This document shows, piece by piece, positions 10,509-24,534 of a DNA stretch of 64,000 bases (position 1 is the stretch's first letter; each line of letters begins with the position of its first letter). Source of the stretch: Eriocheir sinensis (lineage: Eukaryota; Arthropoda; Malacostraca; Decapoda; Varunidae); NCBI RefSeq assembly GCF_024679095.1, contig NC_066528.1, forward strand, positions 19,442,631-19,506,630. Direction: 5' to 3'. The notes beneath the pieces are model-generated. The model saw only the letters and a list, made by a program, of their open reading frames with translations. It ran no database searches and was not told the DNA's origin. The translations under genes were made by a program, and so were the position numbers.

Positions 10509-11010
10509 GGACGCTAATAAGTTATGATGCCTTCCCCTGCCGGATAACATTTACTAATTTAATTACGCCCCCCCTCCCCCCCTCTCCCCTCCCCCCCCTC
10601 CCCCTTCCTCCCTCCTCCGCCCCCCTCCCTCCCCTTACCAACAATCTTTGCTCCCCCCCTCTCCCTCCTCCTCCTTTCTTCCCTCCCTCTCTTCTTCTTC
10701 TCCCTCCTCCTCCTCCTCCTCCTCCTCTTCTTCTTCTTCTCCCTCTCTCTTACCCAGATCCGCTCTCCTTCATCAATATCTCTCTTCTTCTTCTCTTCTC
10801 TCTTCTCTTTTATTCTTCCTTCTTTTCCATTCTTTCATGCTTTCTTTTTCCTCTTCTTTCTTCTCTCATTCTTTTCAATATTCATCATAATTTTTCTTTT
10901 GCTATTTATATTTCTTTTCATTCTTATCCTTTGTGTTTTTTCTTTCCCTTCCTTTCTTCCTTTCTTTCTTCATTCCTTTCCTTCATTTTTCTTCCTTTTG
11001 TTTGTTTTCC

Positions 11011-11011
<1 letters not shown>

Positions 11012-11090
<79 letters not shown>

Positions 11091-11147
11091 GAGTGAGAGG
11101 AGAGGAAAAGAGCAGAGGAAAGAAAAGAAACAGACGGACTGATACAG

Positions 11148-11197
<50 letters not shown>
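11012..11197. repeat. Two (GA)n microsatellites
   Basis: Arrays at 11012-11087 and about 11153-11195 are separated by A/G-rich sequence. Confidence 0.95.
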
Positions 11198-13060
<1,863 letters not shown>

Positions 13061-13149
13061 TGTGTTATGTTGCTGTTATTACTATTCTACTACTACTACT
13101 ACTACTATTACTACTACAACTACTACATCGCCTATTTCTTTCTCTGCAG

Positions 13150-13207
13150 GTGTGGTTCCAAAACAGACGAGCCAAATGCCGAAAACACGAGAGCCAAATG
13201 CACAAAG
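13150..13207 (+). CDS. Shox: Shox homeodomain transcription factor, exon with end of homeodomain
   Basis: This 58-base exon encodes VWFQNRRAKCRKHESQMHK, the DNA-recognition third helix and end of a paired-class homeodomain. A pyrimidine-rich acceptor ends at 13149 (TCTCTGCAG), and a GTAAGA donor starts at 13208. The break just before VWFQNRR is the classical paired-class intron position. The exon leaves one base (phase 1) and joins in frame to 23529. The KCRKxExQMHK pattern and the two downstream exons point to Shox (short stature homeobox family), nuclear DNA-binding regulators known in vertebrates for limb and skeletal patterning. Homeodomain residues 1-46 are not found in 1-13149, so the gene starts left of the window and its preceding intron exceeds 13 kb. 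Confidence 0.9.
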
Positions 13208-13439
13208 GTAAGAACTTTGATAAGAGTAAGAGAGAAAGAGAGAGAGAGAGGGAGAGAGGGAGAGGGATGGTGAAGGGAAAGCCTAAGGAGGGGAGAAAGG
13301 AGAGAGCGAGGTCGTGGCCGGCATGAGTAATCAGTCTAACCCGATATAAGAACACTCGGCCCTGATGCAAGTCGAGGCCGTGAAGGAAGAACATACACCA
13401 ACGATCTGTGAGGCGGGGCTGTCCTCCGAGGCGCTTGTC

Positions 13440-13960
13440 CTAAGAGTGAAGATAGAGGTGGATGAGGAGGAGGATGGTGAGGAAAATAATAAGTTGAAAT
13501 GAAGAAACAGGAGGAGGAGGAGGAGGTAGAGGAGGAAGAGTGAGAATGAAAAACAGGAATGGGAGTTAGTTAGTTAGTTAGTGCAGAAGTGGTTAACGGA
13601 TGAAGATAGAGGTGGAGGAGGAGGAGGAAAATAACAAGTTGAAATGAAGAAGCCGGAAAAGGAAGAAATAGAGGAGGAAGACTGGGAAAGAAAAACAGGA
13701 ATAGGAGTTAGTGAAAGAAGAAAAGGAAGAGGAGGAGGAGGAAAAGGAGGAATAAAAAATCAGTAGGAGGGGTTACAGTAAAGGAAGAGGAGGAGAAGAG
13801 AAAGAAGGAGAAGGAAGAGGAGGAGGAATTAAAAACAGTAGGAGATGCCATGAGACAAAACGATAAGGAGAGAGAGGAGGAGGAGGAGGAGGAGAAGGAA
13901 TATAAAGAGGAGAAATTAAAAAAAAAAAACAAGTAGGATTTGAATTCAAGGAAGAGAAGG
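13440..13960. repeat. GGA-rich purine minisatellite in Shox intron
   Basis: Purine-rich sequence has (GGA)n tracts and recurring GTTGAAATGAAGAA and AAAAACAGGAATGGGAGTTAG blocks near 13490 and 13635. Confidence 0.7.
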
Positions 13961-13979
13961 AGGAGAAAAAAGATAATGT

Positions 13980-14590
13980 AGGAGACTAATCTTTCTGTAA
14001 CCTTCTTTTCCATGTACACAAGTTTCCTTCACCAAACCTAACTCTCCCTTACCTTCCTAATCCCCTCCTCCTCCTCTAACCGTGTCGCGATGAAGTCCTC
14101 CGGCACGGCTTGGTCTCAGGTATACGCGGTCGTTAGGAGGGCAGGCTGCTTGTTGCTTGCTGAAGGTTGCTTGACGCTGCTTTATGAAGAGGCCGAGTTA
14201 GCGAGACACGGGCGAAGGACGGGGCGGGAGGCAGGACAAGGGAAAGGAAGGATGTGATTGGGAGAGACTGAGATTGGATGGAAGTGTAGAAGTGTGACAG
14301 GAAGGCGTGTTAGTGTAAGGAAAGTGTAAATTATGCAGGAAAGAGTGTGTGAAGTGTAGATTAGGCAGAAATATATAAAATGAAGTGTAAAATTGGACAA
14401 GGGCGATTTAATAGAAGCGTAGAGTAGACGGAAAGGTACAAATTAAGTTTAGATTGAATAGGAAAATGTGAAAGGATATGTAGTTTGGACAGAAAGATAA
14501 CTCAAGAAAATGAAGGATAAATATATGAAAAAAAACGGATAGATGGTTTAATGAATGAGTGCGTGGTACAGAAGGAAAGAAGGAATGAAA
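13980..14590. other. Intronic unique to purine-rich DNA
   Basis: 14040-14250 is non-repetitive and fairly GC-rich. 14250-14590 is A/G-rich with recurring AAGTGTAGA words. No exon signals were found. Confidence 0.35.
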
Positions 14591-14689
14591 AGATAATAAA
14601 TGAGAAACTTAAAGACAGACAAACTAACTAACGTACAGAAAATCGAACTGACAGAGAGAACAGACACACAGACCAGCACAAACACACAA

Positions 14690-15180
14690 ACACACAAACA
14701 AACTCAACCCAGAAACAGAAGACAACGTTTTGACACGGGTATAAAAACTGAATCAACAAACAGAGAAACAAACTGCCAGATAAACAGACAATATACAAAC
14801 AATTAGACAGGAACAGAGAGACAGACAGAAACAAAACTAACAGACAGGCACGGAGAGGAGATTGGGCTCACACCGACATCGTTTTGACACGGCGATAAAA
14901 ATTGAACGGGACAGACACAGAAAAACAGACAGCAAACACCAACAACCCAACAGACAGATGCACAAAACAGACACCAACACAGACACACAGCGAGGAGATT
15001 GGACCCACACCGACATCGTTTTGACACGGCGATAAAAATTGAACTGGACAGACACAAACTAACAGACAACAGACACAAGCAACCCAACAGACAGATGAAC
15101 AAAACAGACAGAAACAGACAGGAGATTGGGCCCACACCGACAGCGTTTTGACACGGCGATAAAAATTGAATTAACAGAGT
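14690..15180. repeat. About 130-150-bp tandem repeat, 4 units
   Basis: CGTTTTGACACGGCGATAAA starts near 14726 (diverged), 14880, 15017 and 15144. Each copy is preceded by a GAGATTGGGCCCACACCGACA block in the later units and followed by A/C-rich sequence with ACAGACA words. Matching frames on the - strand are translations of the repeat. Confidence 0.85.
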
Positions 15181-15234
15181 GAGGAGGGAAAGTTTAGGCC
15201 AAGCACACCACGGGGACCCCCAGGAATTTTTCAC

Positions 15235-15400
15235 ATCCCTTCTTGATTTCCTCGGCGACTGATCGAATCACGCGCGCCGCCCCACGGATTTTACGAGCTG
15301 AAAACTTACTAAATCAACTCACAGCCCCGAGAAGAACCATTATTATGAGCCCGAGTCGAGAGTTTTAATTTTATTGTTATTGCTACGGGGCAGACTTGAG
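15235..15400. promoter_or_regulatory. Candidate intronic regulatory island
   Basis: This unique island is GC-rich at its left end and contains TTTTAATTTTATTG and several ATTA cores (about 15340-15375). It lies in the Shox intron between repeat blocks. Regulatory function is inferred only from uniqueness and site content. Confidence 0.25.
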
Positions 15401-15770
15401 TGTGTGTGTGAGAGGGGATGGAGGAAGGGAGGCTGATGGGGGAGGGTAGGAAGGAAGGGACTGGGGAAGGAGGGGAGGTAGGGAGGGTTTTCGTGTGTGT
15501 GTTTGTGTGTGTGTTTTCTTGATATCTTGTCCTCTGTTTTTATTTTTTGTTTGTTTCTTTTTCTCTCTCTCTCTTTTCCTCTCTCTTGATTATTTCTTTT
15601 ATTTCTTCTTTTTCTTCTTCGTATTTTTATTTCTGTTCTTAATTTTCTTGTTTTCTTCTTTTTCTTTTTTCTTTTTCTTCATGTTTTCGTTGTTGTTGTT
15701 ATTGTTTTTGTTCTCCTTTCTTTCTCCTCTTCTTCCAACTCCTCTTCTTCTTCTTGTTCTTCTTCTTCCT

Positions 15771-16018
<248 letters not shown>

Positions 16019-16079
16019 TTTTTTCCTTATTCAATCTATTTTTCTTTATTTTTTTTCAACTTACATGAAGAAAAAGTAA

Positions 16080-16380
16080 AACGGGAAAAGAAGGAAAGGA
16101 AAGGAAAAGGAAAGGAAAAGAAAGGAAAAAAAGGAGGAAGGAAGGAAAGTACTACAAGCCTAAAAATGAAAAAAAAGTATCGATTAGAAAGAAAGAAAAC
16201 AAACAAGCAAAAAAAACTACGGGCAAATAAAGTCTTGGGAAAAATAACAAAATAAAAAAAAATATATCGATTAGGGAAAGAAATAAAAAAAAAAAAAAAG
16301 TCTTCGGAGGAAAAGAGGAAAAAACTACAAATTTACCGACAAGCGCAGGAAAGAAAAACAATAAACAGTATTCGAGTATT
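16080..16380. other. A-rich low-complexity DNA
   Basis: Mostly A and G with AAAGGAAA-type words. No gene or recognisable element is present. Confidence 0.5.
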
Positions 16381-16534
16381 TTTTTCTGCATTTTCTTTTC
16401 CTTATTTTTTTCTTTGGATGTAAATTGCCAGTCGGGGCGAGAGAGAGAGAGAGAGAGAGAGAGGAGCACCATCATCATCAGCATCATCATCAGCACCAAC
16501 ACAAATCTAAGACACTTTTTGCCTTTATTCCAGA

Positions 16535-16767
<233 letters not shown>

Positions 16768-17004
16768 CTTTCCTTTTTATAGTATTTTCTTTGTTTTCTC
16801 TTTCTTTTCCTCTCTTTCTCTGTCTCTATCTCTGTTTCTCTCTCTCCCTTCTCTCTCTCTTTCTCATCTCCTCTCCCTTACCTCCACTCCCACGCGCACA
16901 CACACACATACACTCTCATTCTTTCCTCCTCCTCCTCCTCCTCCTCTTCTCCCTCTTCCTCATCTTCTTTCTCCTCCTCCCTGTCTCTCTCATCTTATAT
17001 ATGA

Positions 17005-17150
17005 AGCCCATTTAATTCTCATGATTCACAATTAGCCGTGTTGACAAGGCAAACTTTTGTCATTACCAGAAACTAACACAGCGACATATTTCCATAATGG
17101 TCCTTATTATGTCGGCTAATCATTCGCCTTGCTGCATCCCCCTCGCCTCT
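17005..17150. promoter_or_regulatory. Candidate intronic regulatory island
   Basis: Unique sequence contains CATTTAATTC, CACAATTAGCC, GTCATTACC, CCATAATGG and GGCTAATCATTCG within 110 bases. The density of ATTA/TAAT cores is much higher than in neighbouring repeats. Regulatory function is inferred. Confidence 0.33.
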
Positions 17151-17194
17151 TTTTCTCTCACGACTTTGCACCAATCAGCTAGGCGCCCACCCGG

Positions 17195-17440
17195 CCGGTC
17201 ATCCACTCAGCCAGTCAGCCAGCCAGTCACCCAGTCACCGAACTTCTTACCCAGCTATACGCCCACTCAGCCAGTCACTCAGTCAGCCAGTCACCCAGCT
17301 AATGATCTTTCCTACCCAGCCATATACCCAGTCGGCCAGCCATCCAGTTAGCCATCCATCTATCCATCCATTCATCCAGACATCCATCCTCCCAGTCATA
17401 CAGTTAGCCAGTCCAGTCATCTATTCAGTCTCTTACTCTA
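17195..17440. repeat. Degenerate CCAGTCAG/CATCCATC repeat
   Basis: Imperfect 4- and 8-base words (CAGT, CAGC, CATC) fill the stretch. Confidence 0.75.
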
Positions 17441-19110
17441 TCTTTCTCAGGGCAAGGATGAAGCTGCCTATCCCATTATATCCCACCGCTGCCACCATTT
17501 ATAATATGCTCTAGCCCTGCTCTGCCCACGGCTAGCCAACACAGTGGACTATCCTTTCCCCTTTCTCTTTGTTTCCTTTCCCCGTCACACACACACACAC
17601 GCACACACGCACACACGAGTAATCACAGGATACAAATCGCCGGAAACAAACGTAAAAGTTAACGCAGACAAAACACGGGCCGTTCGCATTCCGTTCGTTA
17701 CGTGTTCCGTTCCCGAGACTTTTTTGATGCACTTATTACCTGTTTTTTCCTTCATTACCTGTTGCTAATTACTGATGAGTGCTTTGTTTTGACCTTCTCT
17801 TTCCCTCTTTCTCTCTCTCTTTATCTCTATCTATCTGTCTTGCTATCTATCTATCTATCTATCTACCTATATTGCTCTGTCTATCTCTTTTTTTGTCATA
17901 TTTTTTGCGTAAGTCTTTAATATTTGCTCTTTTTTCTTGTTCATATCGAAGGTATAAATTCCCGTAGAGTTTAAATACCAATGTAGTGTAAATGTCAATG
18001 CCTTTTAGATACCAGTGCCTTTTAAATACCAATGCCGTTTAAATACCAATGGAGTTTAAATACCAATGAAGTTCTTGTGTTGGTTTCTGCTTAATAATTT
18101 TTGGATTCACTTTCGTCTATTTTTTTTCCTACCTGTTAATCTTTCTCCATTCCCTCCTTCCTGCTCACCTAACTCCCTTCCCACCTGTCTTATCTTCCTG
18201 TCTATCATTCTACCTGTCATTCTCCCTCTATTCCTGCTCTCTTACTTACTTTTCTCTCCAACCTGTCTACCTATCTACCTACATGCCTTGCTAAACCTTT
18301 CTACCCAACATTGTACCTGTCATCTGCCCTTTTGTCTTATCTACCTTTTCTTTCCTACCTTCTCATGTGTGCTTTTCTATCTTTCTACCTGTTCTCTTCT
18401 ATTTGTCTACCTTTCTACCTATTTTTTCCTCCTTCTTTATCTATACTTTCCTATTTCTCCATCCCTCTCCCTCTTCTTTCCTTCTTGTTTTCCTCCTCTC
18501 TCCTATCCCTCTACCTCTTATTTCATCCCTGCCTCTCTCTTCTTTCCTCCATGTCTATCTATTATTTCCTCCTCCTTCACTCCTCTCCCTCTTCGTTCCT
18601 CTCTCTCTACCTCTCTTTCCTATTCCCTTTCCTCTCTACCTGTCCTTTTCTACCTCTCTTCCTATTATTCCTAACTTTTCCTCTCGTTCTTCTCTATCTC
18701 TCCTCCTCTTCTCTCTCTGTTTTCGTGTTCTTTCCTACCCCTCAACCTCTCTACCTGTCCTTCTCTACCTCTCTGTCTCTTCTCTCCTCGCTGTCCACCT
18801 CCCGCCCTCCCTGTATTATCGTCCTCTGTTTAACGTTCGTGTTCACTGAGGCGACGGTGTGCGATGTTTTACGAAGCCGGGTGTTGGTTCTTGCGATTGT
18901 CGGCAGAACGTTGTTATGTAGAGACGGGATAATGAGGGGGTGTTCCGACCATTACTATTATTGTTATTATTATTGTTATTATTGTTATTCTTATTAGTGT
19001 CGTTGTTTTTTTGTTGCTTTTTATTGTAACTGATTAGCATTACGGTAATTAATGACGCAAACTTGATTAGAATATACTTTAGTTAGAGGCTGAAAAAAAA
19101 GATGTGGATG
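17441..19110. other. Intronic CT-rich and mixed DNA without visible gene
   Basis: 17500-18060 is mixed sequence with short CA and TATC arrays and a small repeat of TTTAAATACCAATG near 17970-18065. 18110-18800 is pyrimidine-rich with loose CTACCT words. 18810-19110 is unique with a (TTA)n tract near 18955-18995. I see no exon. Confidence 0.4.
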
Positions 19111-19114
19111 AACG

Positions 19115-19336
<222 letters not shown>

Positions 19337-19399
19337 CCCCCCTCACCCACCACCACCACCACCACCACCACCGCAGCAGACAAAGCCCCTTCATTTATT

Positions 19400-19680
19400 T
19401 CTGTCTCTCAACGTTCAAGGATTCTGAATTATGCAAATCCGGGAATCTGAAAATCTGCTAATCCAATAATCGGGAAATCCAATTAGGCGCGTCCCGTCCA
19501 GACAATCTCATTAACACAGCGCCGCTAGGCTGGAAAATCCGGGCTAATCGTATTCAGGCAACTGAGCTAATTGCCAAACTTTCAGGCCCCAGTTTATGGC
19601 GTCAGGCTCTGCAAAATTATCAAAATTATCAGCGCTGCCTCGCGTTAGCCGGGCTGAAGATGGCGCGGCGCTGTCCTTCG
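19400..19680. promoter_or_regulatory. Candidate Shox intronic enhancer, TAAT and octamer cluster
   Basis: This unique 280-base island contains ATGCAAAT (19431-19438, a POU octamer), TAATCC (19459), TAATCG (19467 and 19545), CAATTAGG (about 19480), CATTA (19509), TAATTG (19568), TTTATGG (about 19593) and two AAAATTATC blocks (about 19613 and 19622). It lies between a CA and a TCC array in the Shox intron. The site density is directly visible. Enhancer activity is inferred, and conservation cannot be checked here. Confidence 0.4.
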
Positions 19681-20460
19681 TTGTCCTCCTCCTCCTCCTC
19701 TTCTTCTTCTTCTTCTTCTTCCTCCTCCTCCTCCTCTTCTTCCTCCTTCTCCTCTTGCTCTTCATCTTCTTCCTCCTATTTCTCTGTCCTTTCTCTCCTC
19801 TTCCTCCTGTTCTGTGTTGTGTTCTCCTCCTAATCCTCTGTTCCTTCTCCTCCTCCTCCTCCTCCTCCTCTTCCTCTTCTTCTTCTTCCTCCTTCTCCTC
19901 TTGGTCTTCATCTTCTTCCTCCTACATCTCTGTCCTTTATCTCCTCTTCCTCCTGTTCTGTGTTATGTTCTCCTCCTAATCCTCTGTTCCTTCTCCTCCT
20001 CCTCCTCCTCCTCTTCCTCTTCTTCTTCTTCCTCCTCCTCCTCTTGGTCTTCATCTTCTTCCTCCTACTTCTCTGTCCTTTCTTTCCTCTTCCTCCTCCT
20101 CTCTGTTATGTCCTCCTCCTTCTCCTCTGTTTTTTTTCCCTTCTCTTCCTCCTCTTCTTCTTCTTTTTCCTTTTCTTCTTCCTCCTCCTCTTCCTCTGTT
20201 CTCTGTCTTTCTTCCTCCTCCTCTGTTCTTCTCCTTCTTCTGTCCTTCTTTCCCTCCTCCTCCTCCTCCTTCTTTGTTTTCTTACTCTTTCTCCTCCTCC
20301 TCCTCTGTCCTCTTTCCTCCTCTTTTACTCCTCTTCCTCTTCATCTCCTCCTCCTCCTCTTCATACTCCTCCTCCTCCTCCTCCTCCTCCTTCTCTAGCG
20401 CCGCCTACCTGTTTCTAGCTGTCTCCTCCTCCTCCTCCTCCTCCTCCTCCTCCTCCTCCA
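19680..20460. repeat. About 150-bp TCC-rich minisatellite, 3-4 units
   Basis: A unit with (CTC)n, TCTTGGTCTTCATCTTCTTC and TCTGTGTTATGTTCTCCTCC recurs from about 19680, 19827 and 19981 and then degenerates. The long Ser/Leu frames are repeat translations. Confidence 0.88.
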
Positions 20461-20584
20461 GCGCTGAATTAATATACACTTAAATTTTTTCTTCTCCGTC
20501 CGGCCGTCTCTTTGATTTTTTTTTTTTTTTATCCCTCGCTCTCTTCCTCTCTCTAGTCTCGTTTCCATGATGGCGCGCTTCGGG

Positions 20585-21060
20585 GAGGAGAAGGAGGAGG
20601 AGGAGGAGGAGGAGGGGGAGGAGGGATGTATTGGAGAAGGAGGATTAGGCGGAGGAGGAAGAGGAGGATGACAATGTATAAGAATGAGAGGAAAGGAGAA
20701 GATGACGAGGAGGAGGAGGAGGAGGAGAAGGAGGAGGGATGTATTGGAGAAGGAGGATTAGGCGGAGGAGGAGGAGGAGGATGATGACAATGTAAAAGTA
20801 TGAGAGGAAAGGAGAAGATGACGAGGAGGAGGAGGAGGAGGAGGAGGAGGAGGAAGAAGAATATAACGACAGCAGCAGCGAGGAGGAAGAAGAGGAAGAG
20901 GAAGAGGAATAAGGAGAAAGGGAAAAAGGAGAATAAGAAGAAAGAAGAAGAAAATGAATAGGATCAGAAACAAGGAGGAGGATGAAAGGGAAGAGAAGGA
21001 ATGAGGATAAAGAAGAAGAAGAGGAGGAAAAGGAGAAAGAGAGACAAAGAAGAAGAGAAG
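20585..21060. repeat. GGA-rich purine repeats with a 115-bp duplication
   Basis: The block GGGATGTATTGGAGAAGGAG occurs near 20623 and 20736, each followed by GATTAGGCGGAGGAGG and ATGACAATGTA. Further purine-rich sequence continues to 21060. Confidence 0.75.
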
Positions 21061-21449
21061 GAAGAAGAAGGAACCGTAGAAAAAGAAAAAAAACAGCGTG
21101 AAATAGATGGATAACTAAAACATACGAAAGAAAGAAAGAAAGAAAGAAAGAAAAGGCAAAAACTCAGAAAATAACGAAGAAAAAACAAAACAAAAAAAAC
21201 AAAAAGCAAGTCTCCCACATCAACACCAAAGAAGCCATGGATAAAAAAAATGAAGAAAAAGAAGAGAAAGGGAAGGAAGGGAAAGGAGAGAGAGGATAGA
21301 ATGACCGGCCAGCAGGAAACTTTATGTGAGATGAAGCGATGAACTCCGATACTGCACCAGCAACAAAAGAGAGAGGAGGAGGAGGAGGAGGCCATTTTGT
21401 GAGGGCGAGCCAGAGAGAGAGAGAGAGGAAGAGAGGGAGAGAGGGAGGG

Positions 21450-21840
21450 GCAAGCCAAGCAGAGAAGGGAACGAGACGAGATTGTAAGGAGGCGTGCGCG
21501 TTAGGTAGCTTGGGTGTTGTTCATTAAGACACCATTACGCATCATCACTACACGAATCTTGACTTACTGTAGAAAGAGATGAAGATGGCAACATGGGAGG
21601 AGGAGAGAGATGCTGGATAACCCAAGCAGAGGAGGGAACGGGACGAGATTGTATGGAGGGCGTGCGCGTTAGGTAGCTTTGTGTTCTTCACTGAGAGACT
21701 GTTAACCCATAATGATGTTGATGTAGCTGGCGTCATAGAGTTCAATCACACGTGGGCAACGAGCGTGACACCAGCGCCGACTACTACACGAATCTTGACT
21801 TACGGGAGGAAGACATGAAGAGGACAACATGGAAGGAGAA
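21450..21840. repeat. Diverged direct duplication
   Basis: GCGTGCGCGTTAGGTAGCTT occurs near 21492 and 21660, and TACACGAATCTTGACTTAC near 21549 and 21784. This indicates a partly rearranged duplication with a unit of about 170-235 bases. No gene is recognised. Confidence 0.65.
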
Positions 21841-22009
21841 GAGAGGTATTGAAAAGAAGGAAAAAGGTAGGGATGGGAGGGAGATAGGAAAAGAGAATGA
21901 AGGAAAACGGGAAGAATAGTGCTGAGGAAAAGGAAAGGAGAATTGATGAAAAGAGGAGATGGAGGAATGAAGAAAAGGAACCGTGGGGGAAAACATCAGA
22001 ATATCAGCA

Positions 22010-22570
22010 AAAAGAAAAGGGTAGATAATAAACAACAGGAGACAGAAACAGACAGAAGGGAAATGGATAAAAATGATACAAATGAATGAGAAAAAAGACA
22101 GAAAAATAGAGAGACAGAACGGTTTGAAATATGGAGAAAAGCAAAATGAAAAAGAGTTAGATAATGAACAACAGACAGAAACAGACAGAAGGGAAATAGA
22201 TGATAACGGTACAAATAGATGGAAAAAAGACAGAGAAAAACAGAGAGACAACGGTTTGAAATGGGGAAAGAAGGAAAACGAAGAAGAGTTATATAAAGAA
22301 AAACAGGAGACAGAAACAGACAGAAGGGAAATGGATAAAAATGATACGAATGAATGAGAAAAAAGACAGAGAAAAACAGAGAGACAGAACGGTTTGAAAT
22401 GGGAAAAGAAGGAAAATGAAGAAAAGCAAGACAATGAACAGTAGAAAAAAAAAACGGGAAATGGATAATGACGATTCAAATGGATGAGAAAAAGACAGAA
22501 AAAAAACAGAGACAAAACGGTTTTAAATATGAAGAAAAGCAAAATGAAAAAGAGTTAGACAATGAACAAT
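22010..22570. repeat. About 130-bp A-rich tandem repeat, 4-5 units
   Basis: ACGGTTTGAAAT or a variant recurs near 22120, 22251, 22391 and 22520. The units share GACAGAAGGGAAATGGATAA and AATGAATGAGAAAAAAGACA. Confidence 0.85.
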
Positions 22571-22753
22571 AGAAGGCAGAAAAACACAAAACAAGGGAAC
22601 TAGATAGCAAAGTAGAGGATTATTCCGAGGGACAGAAAACAATAAAAGAAAATCCAAGAAAAGTAAGGAGGAGGAAAAACTGAAATAAAAAAAAATGAGC
22701 TGAATGAATGCGAGCAAGATAAAGATACAAGGAGAAGAGACGTAACCAACAAT

Positions 22754-22813
<60 letters not shown>

Positions 22814-23150
22814 AGGTATTGAAGAGAAAGAAAGAGGGAAAGAAGGAGGGAAGGAAAGAAAGGGAGAAAGGAAAAGAGAAGGAAGGAAGGAAGGGAAAGA
22901 GAGAGTGTTGAGGAAAAGGAATGAAGAAATGGAGAGAAAAAGAAAAGGGAGTGAGGAAAGTTGGAAAAGAAGAAAAAATAACTGGATGAAGAAGGAAAGA
23001 AAATAAGGAAGGAAGGAAGGAAAGGAGAAAGATGAGACAGAGAAAAGGAAATAACCAAACAACGAGAAGGAAAAAAGAGAAGAAAAAACTTAAAACACAC
23101 GAAAAAGACGATTGAAAGAAGAAAATAGACAGATAAATACATAGATAGAT

Positions 23151-23197
<47 letters not shown>

Positions 23198-23250
23198 CCC
23201 CCTCCCCCTCCCCGCCTCCCCCCGTCCTTTTTCTCTCTCCCGTACTAAGC
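22570..23250. repeat. Purine-rich low-complexity DNA with (GA)n arrays
   Basis: (GA)n runs at 22755-22809 and 23156-23195 are separated by A/G-rich sequence without a gene. Confidence 0.85.
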
Positions 23251-23254
23251 CGGG

Positions 23255-23345
23255 GGTCATTTCGTTGATCATTAGCGGTGAGAAATGAGATAATCAAATT
23301 AATGCAAAGTCGAAGGGAATTCCGAGCGTGTTAATCCATCAGGTA
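23255..23345. promoter_or_regulatory. Candidate regulatory island before Shox exon
   Basis: Unique sequence with TTGATCATTAGC, GATAATCAAATTAATGCAAAG and GTTAATCC lies 190-270 bases upstream of the next Shox exon. The ATTA core cluster is visible. Function is inferred. Confidence 0.3.
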
Positions 23346-23434
23346 GAGAGAGAGAGAGAGAGAGAGAGTTTTACAGGGCCTGGGCTTACGCTCGTGTGAT
23401 CCCGTCTCCGTATCTGTATTTGTTCAACTTTTCC

Positions 23435-23437
<3 letters not shown>

Positions 23438-23475
<38 letters not shown>
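23438..23475. repeat. (GT)n microsatellite
   Basis: About 18 GT copies lie roughly 55 bases before the Shox exon acceptor. Confidence 0.96.
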
Positions 23476-23477
<2 letters not shown>

Positions 23478-23528
23478 TTTCCCACTGTATATAACTCAGG
23501 GTAGCAGGCATGTGTCTTTCCTCCACAG

Positions 23529-23749
23529 CCGGCATGCTCCTGTCTCCCTCCTCCGGCGCCGCCACTCCCATGGGCGTCATGACCTCCGGGGTGGGTCTGG
23601 CGGCCTCGGGGAGCGTCGGCGTGCCCCTGGAGGCCTGCCGCGTCGCCCCCTACGTGTCACCCCTTCGCCTGCACCCCCCGCCCTACGACCGCCTGCCGAG
23701 CCTCCCGACGCTGTCCCTCGACCCTGCGCTCCTGTCCGCGGCCCACCAG
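23529..23749 (+). CDS. Shox: Shox, middle C-terminal exon with EACRVAPYV block
   Basis: The acceptor is TTTCCTCCACAG ending at 23528, and the donor is GTAAGA at 23750. The first two bases complete an Ala codon begun at 13207, then 73 codons follow and the exon ends in phase 0. The conserved stretch VPLEACRVAPYV (about residues 31-42 of the exon) matches the block that follows the homeodomain in Shox and Shox2 proteins. The start and end of the exon are Ser/Gly/Pro-rich and less conserved. Third positions are strongly G/C, unlike the surrounding intron. No frame damage is visible. The assignment rests on in-frame agreement with the exons on both sides. Confidence 0.92.
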
Positions 23750-23763
23750 GTAAGATTTTTTTT

Positions 23764-24400
23764 TTTATTACAACAAAGAATACAGCTCAAGGGCACAAAA
23801 AAGTAAACAATAATAAAAAAAAGACCGCTACTCGCTGCTCTCAAAAAGATTCCAAAGAGGTGGCCGAAAGAGCGGTCAATTTCGGGAGGAGAGGTGTCCA
23901 GTTACCTTGTTAAACTTACCTTGAATCCACAGGTATACAAGCGTGCCAGTGTAGTAACAAAGGTTCAGGAATAGGGTCACGGGTGCATCTCTCTCTTTTT
24001 TAAAAAGAATCCAAAGAGGTGGCCGAAAGAGCGGTCAATTTCGGGAGGAGAGGTGTCCAGTTACCTTGTTAAACTTACCTTGAATCCACAGGTATACAAG
24101 CGCGCCAGTGTAGTAACAAAGGCTCAGGAATAGGGTCACGGGTGCATCTTTTTTTTTCTTTTTTTTTCTACAACAAAGGGGACAGCTTAAGGGCACAAAA
24201 AAAGTAAACAATAATAAAAAAAAAAAAATAGCCCGCTACTCGCTGCTCCCAAAAAGAATCCAAAGAGGTGGCCGAAAGAGCGGTCAATTTCGGGAGGAGA
24301 GGTATCCAGTTACCTTGTTAAACTTACCTTGAATCCACAGGTATACAAGCGCACCAGTGCAGTAACAAAGGTTCAGGAATAGGGTCACGGACACATCTCT
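23764..24400. repeat. Dispersed repeat, three partial copies in a Shox intron
   Basis: A block running from ACAGCTCAAGGGCACAAAAA through A-rich sequence, CCGCTACTCGCTGCTC, AGAGGTGGCCGAAAGAGCGG and TCAATTTCGGGAGGAGAGG to CACGGGTGCATC occurs three times. The GGTGGCCGAAAGAGCGG starts are near 23860, 24019 and 24267. The middle copy lacks the A-rich front part. Fragments of the same family appear at 50575-50615, 50692-50780, 50930-51065 and, inverted, at 60878-60925. The copies are close to identical, suggesting recent duplication inside the intron. Family identity is not known to me; the tail of a LINE is one possibility. Confidence 0.85.
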
Positions 24401-24534
24401 TTCATTCAGTACTCATGTGTAATATCAACAAAAGCCTTATGGTCGGTTTTCTCAGCTGGCTTCATCCCTCACATCAACTACTTCCAAAGGCCAAACGACA
24501 GATCAACTTTTTTTTCTTCTACATCGCAGCCTAT

